A DNA stretch of 33,398 nucleotides, from NCBI GenBank assembly GCA_004366205.1, contig SIRW01000102.1, forward strand, positions 1-33,398, in the 5' to 3' direction. The translations under genes were made by a program, and so were the position numbers. Positions 33,373-33,398 of this stretch are shown piece after piece. Under the pieces are notes generated by a model. That model made no database searches. It saw only the letters and a list, made by a program, of their open reading frames with translations, and was not told the origin of the DNA. Numbering within the stretch: position 1 is the stretch's first letter; each line of letters begins with the position of its first letter. Source of the stretch: Actinomycetota bacterium (lineage in GTDB: Bacteria > Actinomycetota > Acidimicrobiia > Acidimicrobiales > CADCSY01).

Positions 33373-33398
33373 CACGGGCCTCGCGGCGCGACCGCTCG

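Overview
The window is chromosomal DNA from a very G+C-rich bacterium (third codon positions are almost all G or C). The gene set points to Actinobacteriota, probably a deep lineage such as Acidimicrobiia: a DUF3151 protein, FadD/FadE-type acyl-CoA enzymes, a mycolate-type cyclopropane synthase relative, SirB1, lipobox proteins with Gly/Pro-rich linkers, frequent GTG/TTG starts and pervasive leaderless promoters. This placement is inference. I see no rRNA, tRNA, insertion sequence, phage or CRISPR array. Genes are closely packed on both strands, and no gene-free stretch exceeds about 300 bases.

Left part (1-5300), cell surface and signalling. A partial gene runs off the left edge behind a leader whose Shine-Dalgarno sits in a long stem. 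Next is a secreted FN3 plus beta-helix protein preceded by a clear cyclic di-GMP-I (GEMM) riboswitch that abuts its ribosome site. Divergent from it is a GDP-mannose 3,5-epimerase-like gene, whose promoter is covered by a palindromic operator candidate. A WecG/TagA glycosyltransferase and a lipoprotein with a glycoside-hydrolase-like barrel follow. Together they suggest c-di-GMP-tuned surface glycan handling.

Middle (5300-19300). A CLC chloride channel with CBS domains; a small acidic protein; a GH13 alpha-glucosidase; an operon of zinc-protease-like lipoprotein, MobA-rhodanese fusion and RNase D; a flavin reductase; a one-TM protein; DUF3151, whose promoter lies inside the end of an upstream winged-helix-like ORF; a small Cys-rich membrane protein; VOC protein plus pyruvate kinase; histidine phosphatase; acyl-CoA dehydrogenase; SirB1.

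Right part (19300-33398). Acyl-CoA synthetase; MFS transporter; aldehyde dehydrogenase behind a leaderless 34-codon upstream ORF; cyclopropane synthase; Rho-N/SAP-like protein; three successive broken genes (GDPD, a 20-residue stub, acyl-CoA ligase without its ATP loop); YihY; FAD-linked oxidase; gamma-glutamyltransferase; a solenoid of 40-residue CDHN repeats; monoamine oxidase.

Two signals run through the whole window. Most operon-leading genes have a TANNNT box 6-8 nt before the start codon (leaderless transcripts). Three near-perfect palindromes of about 50 bp sit between genes. The best candidates for something new are the c-di-GMP-regulated glycan locus, the structured leader at the left edge, the CDHN-repeat protein and the leaderless upstream ORF.
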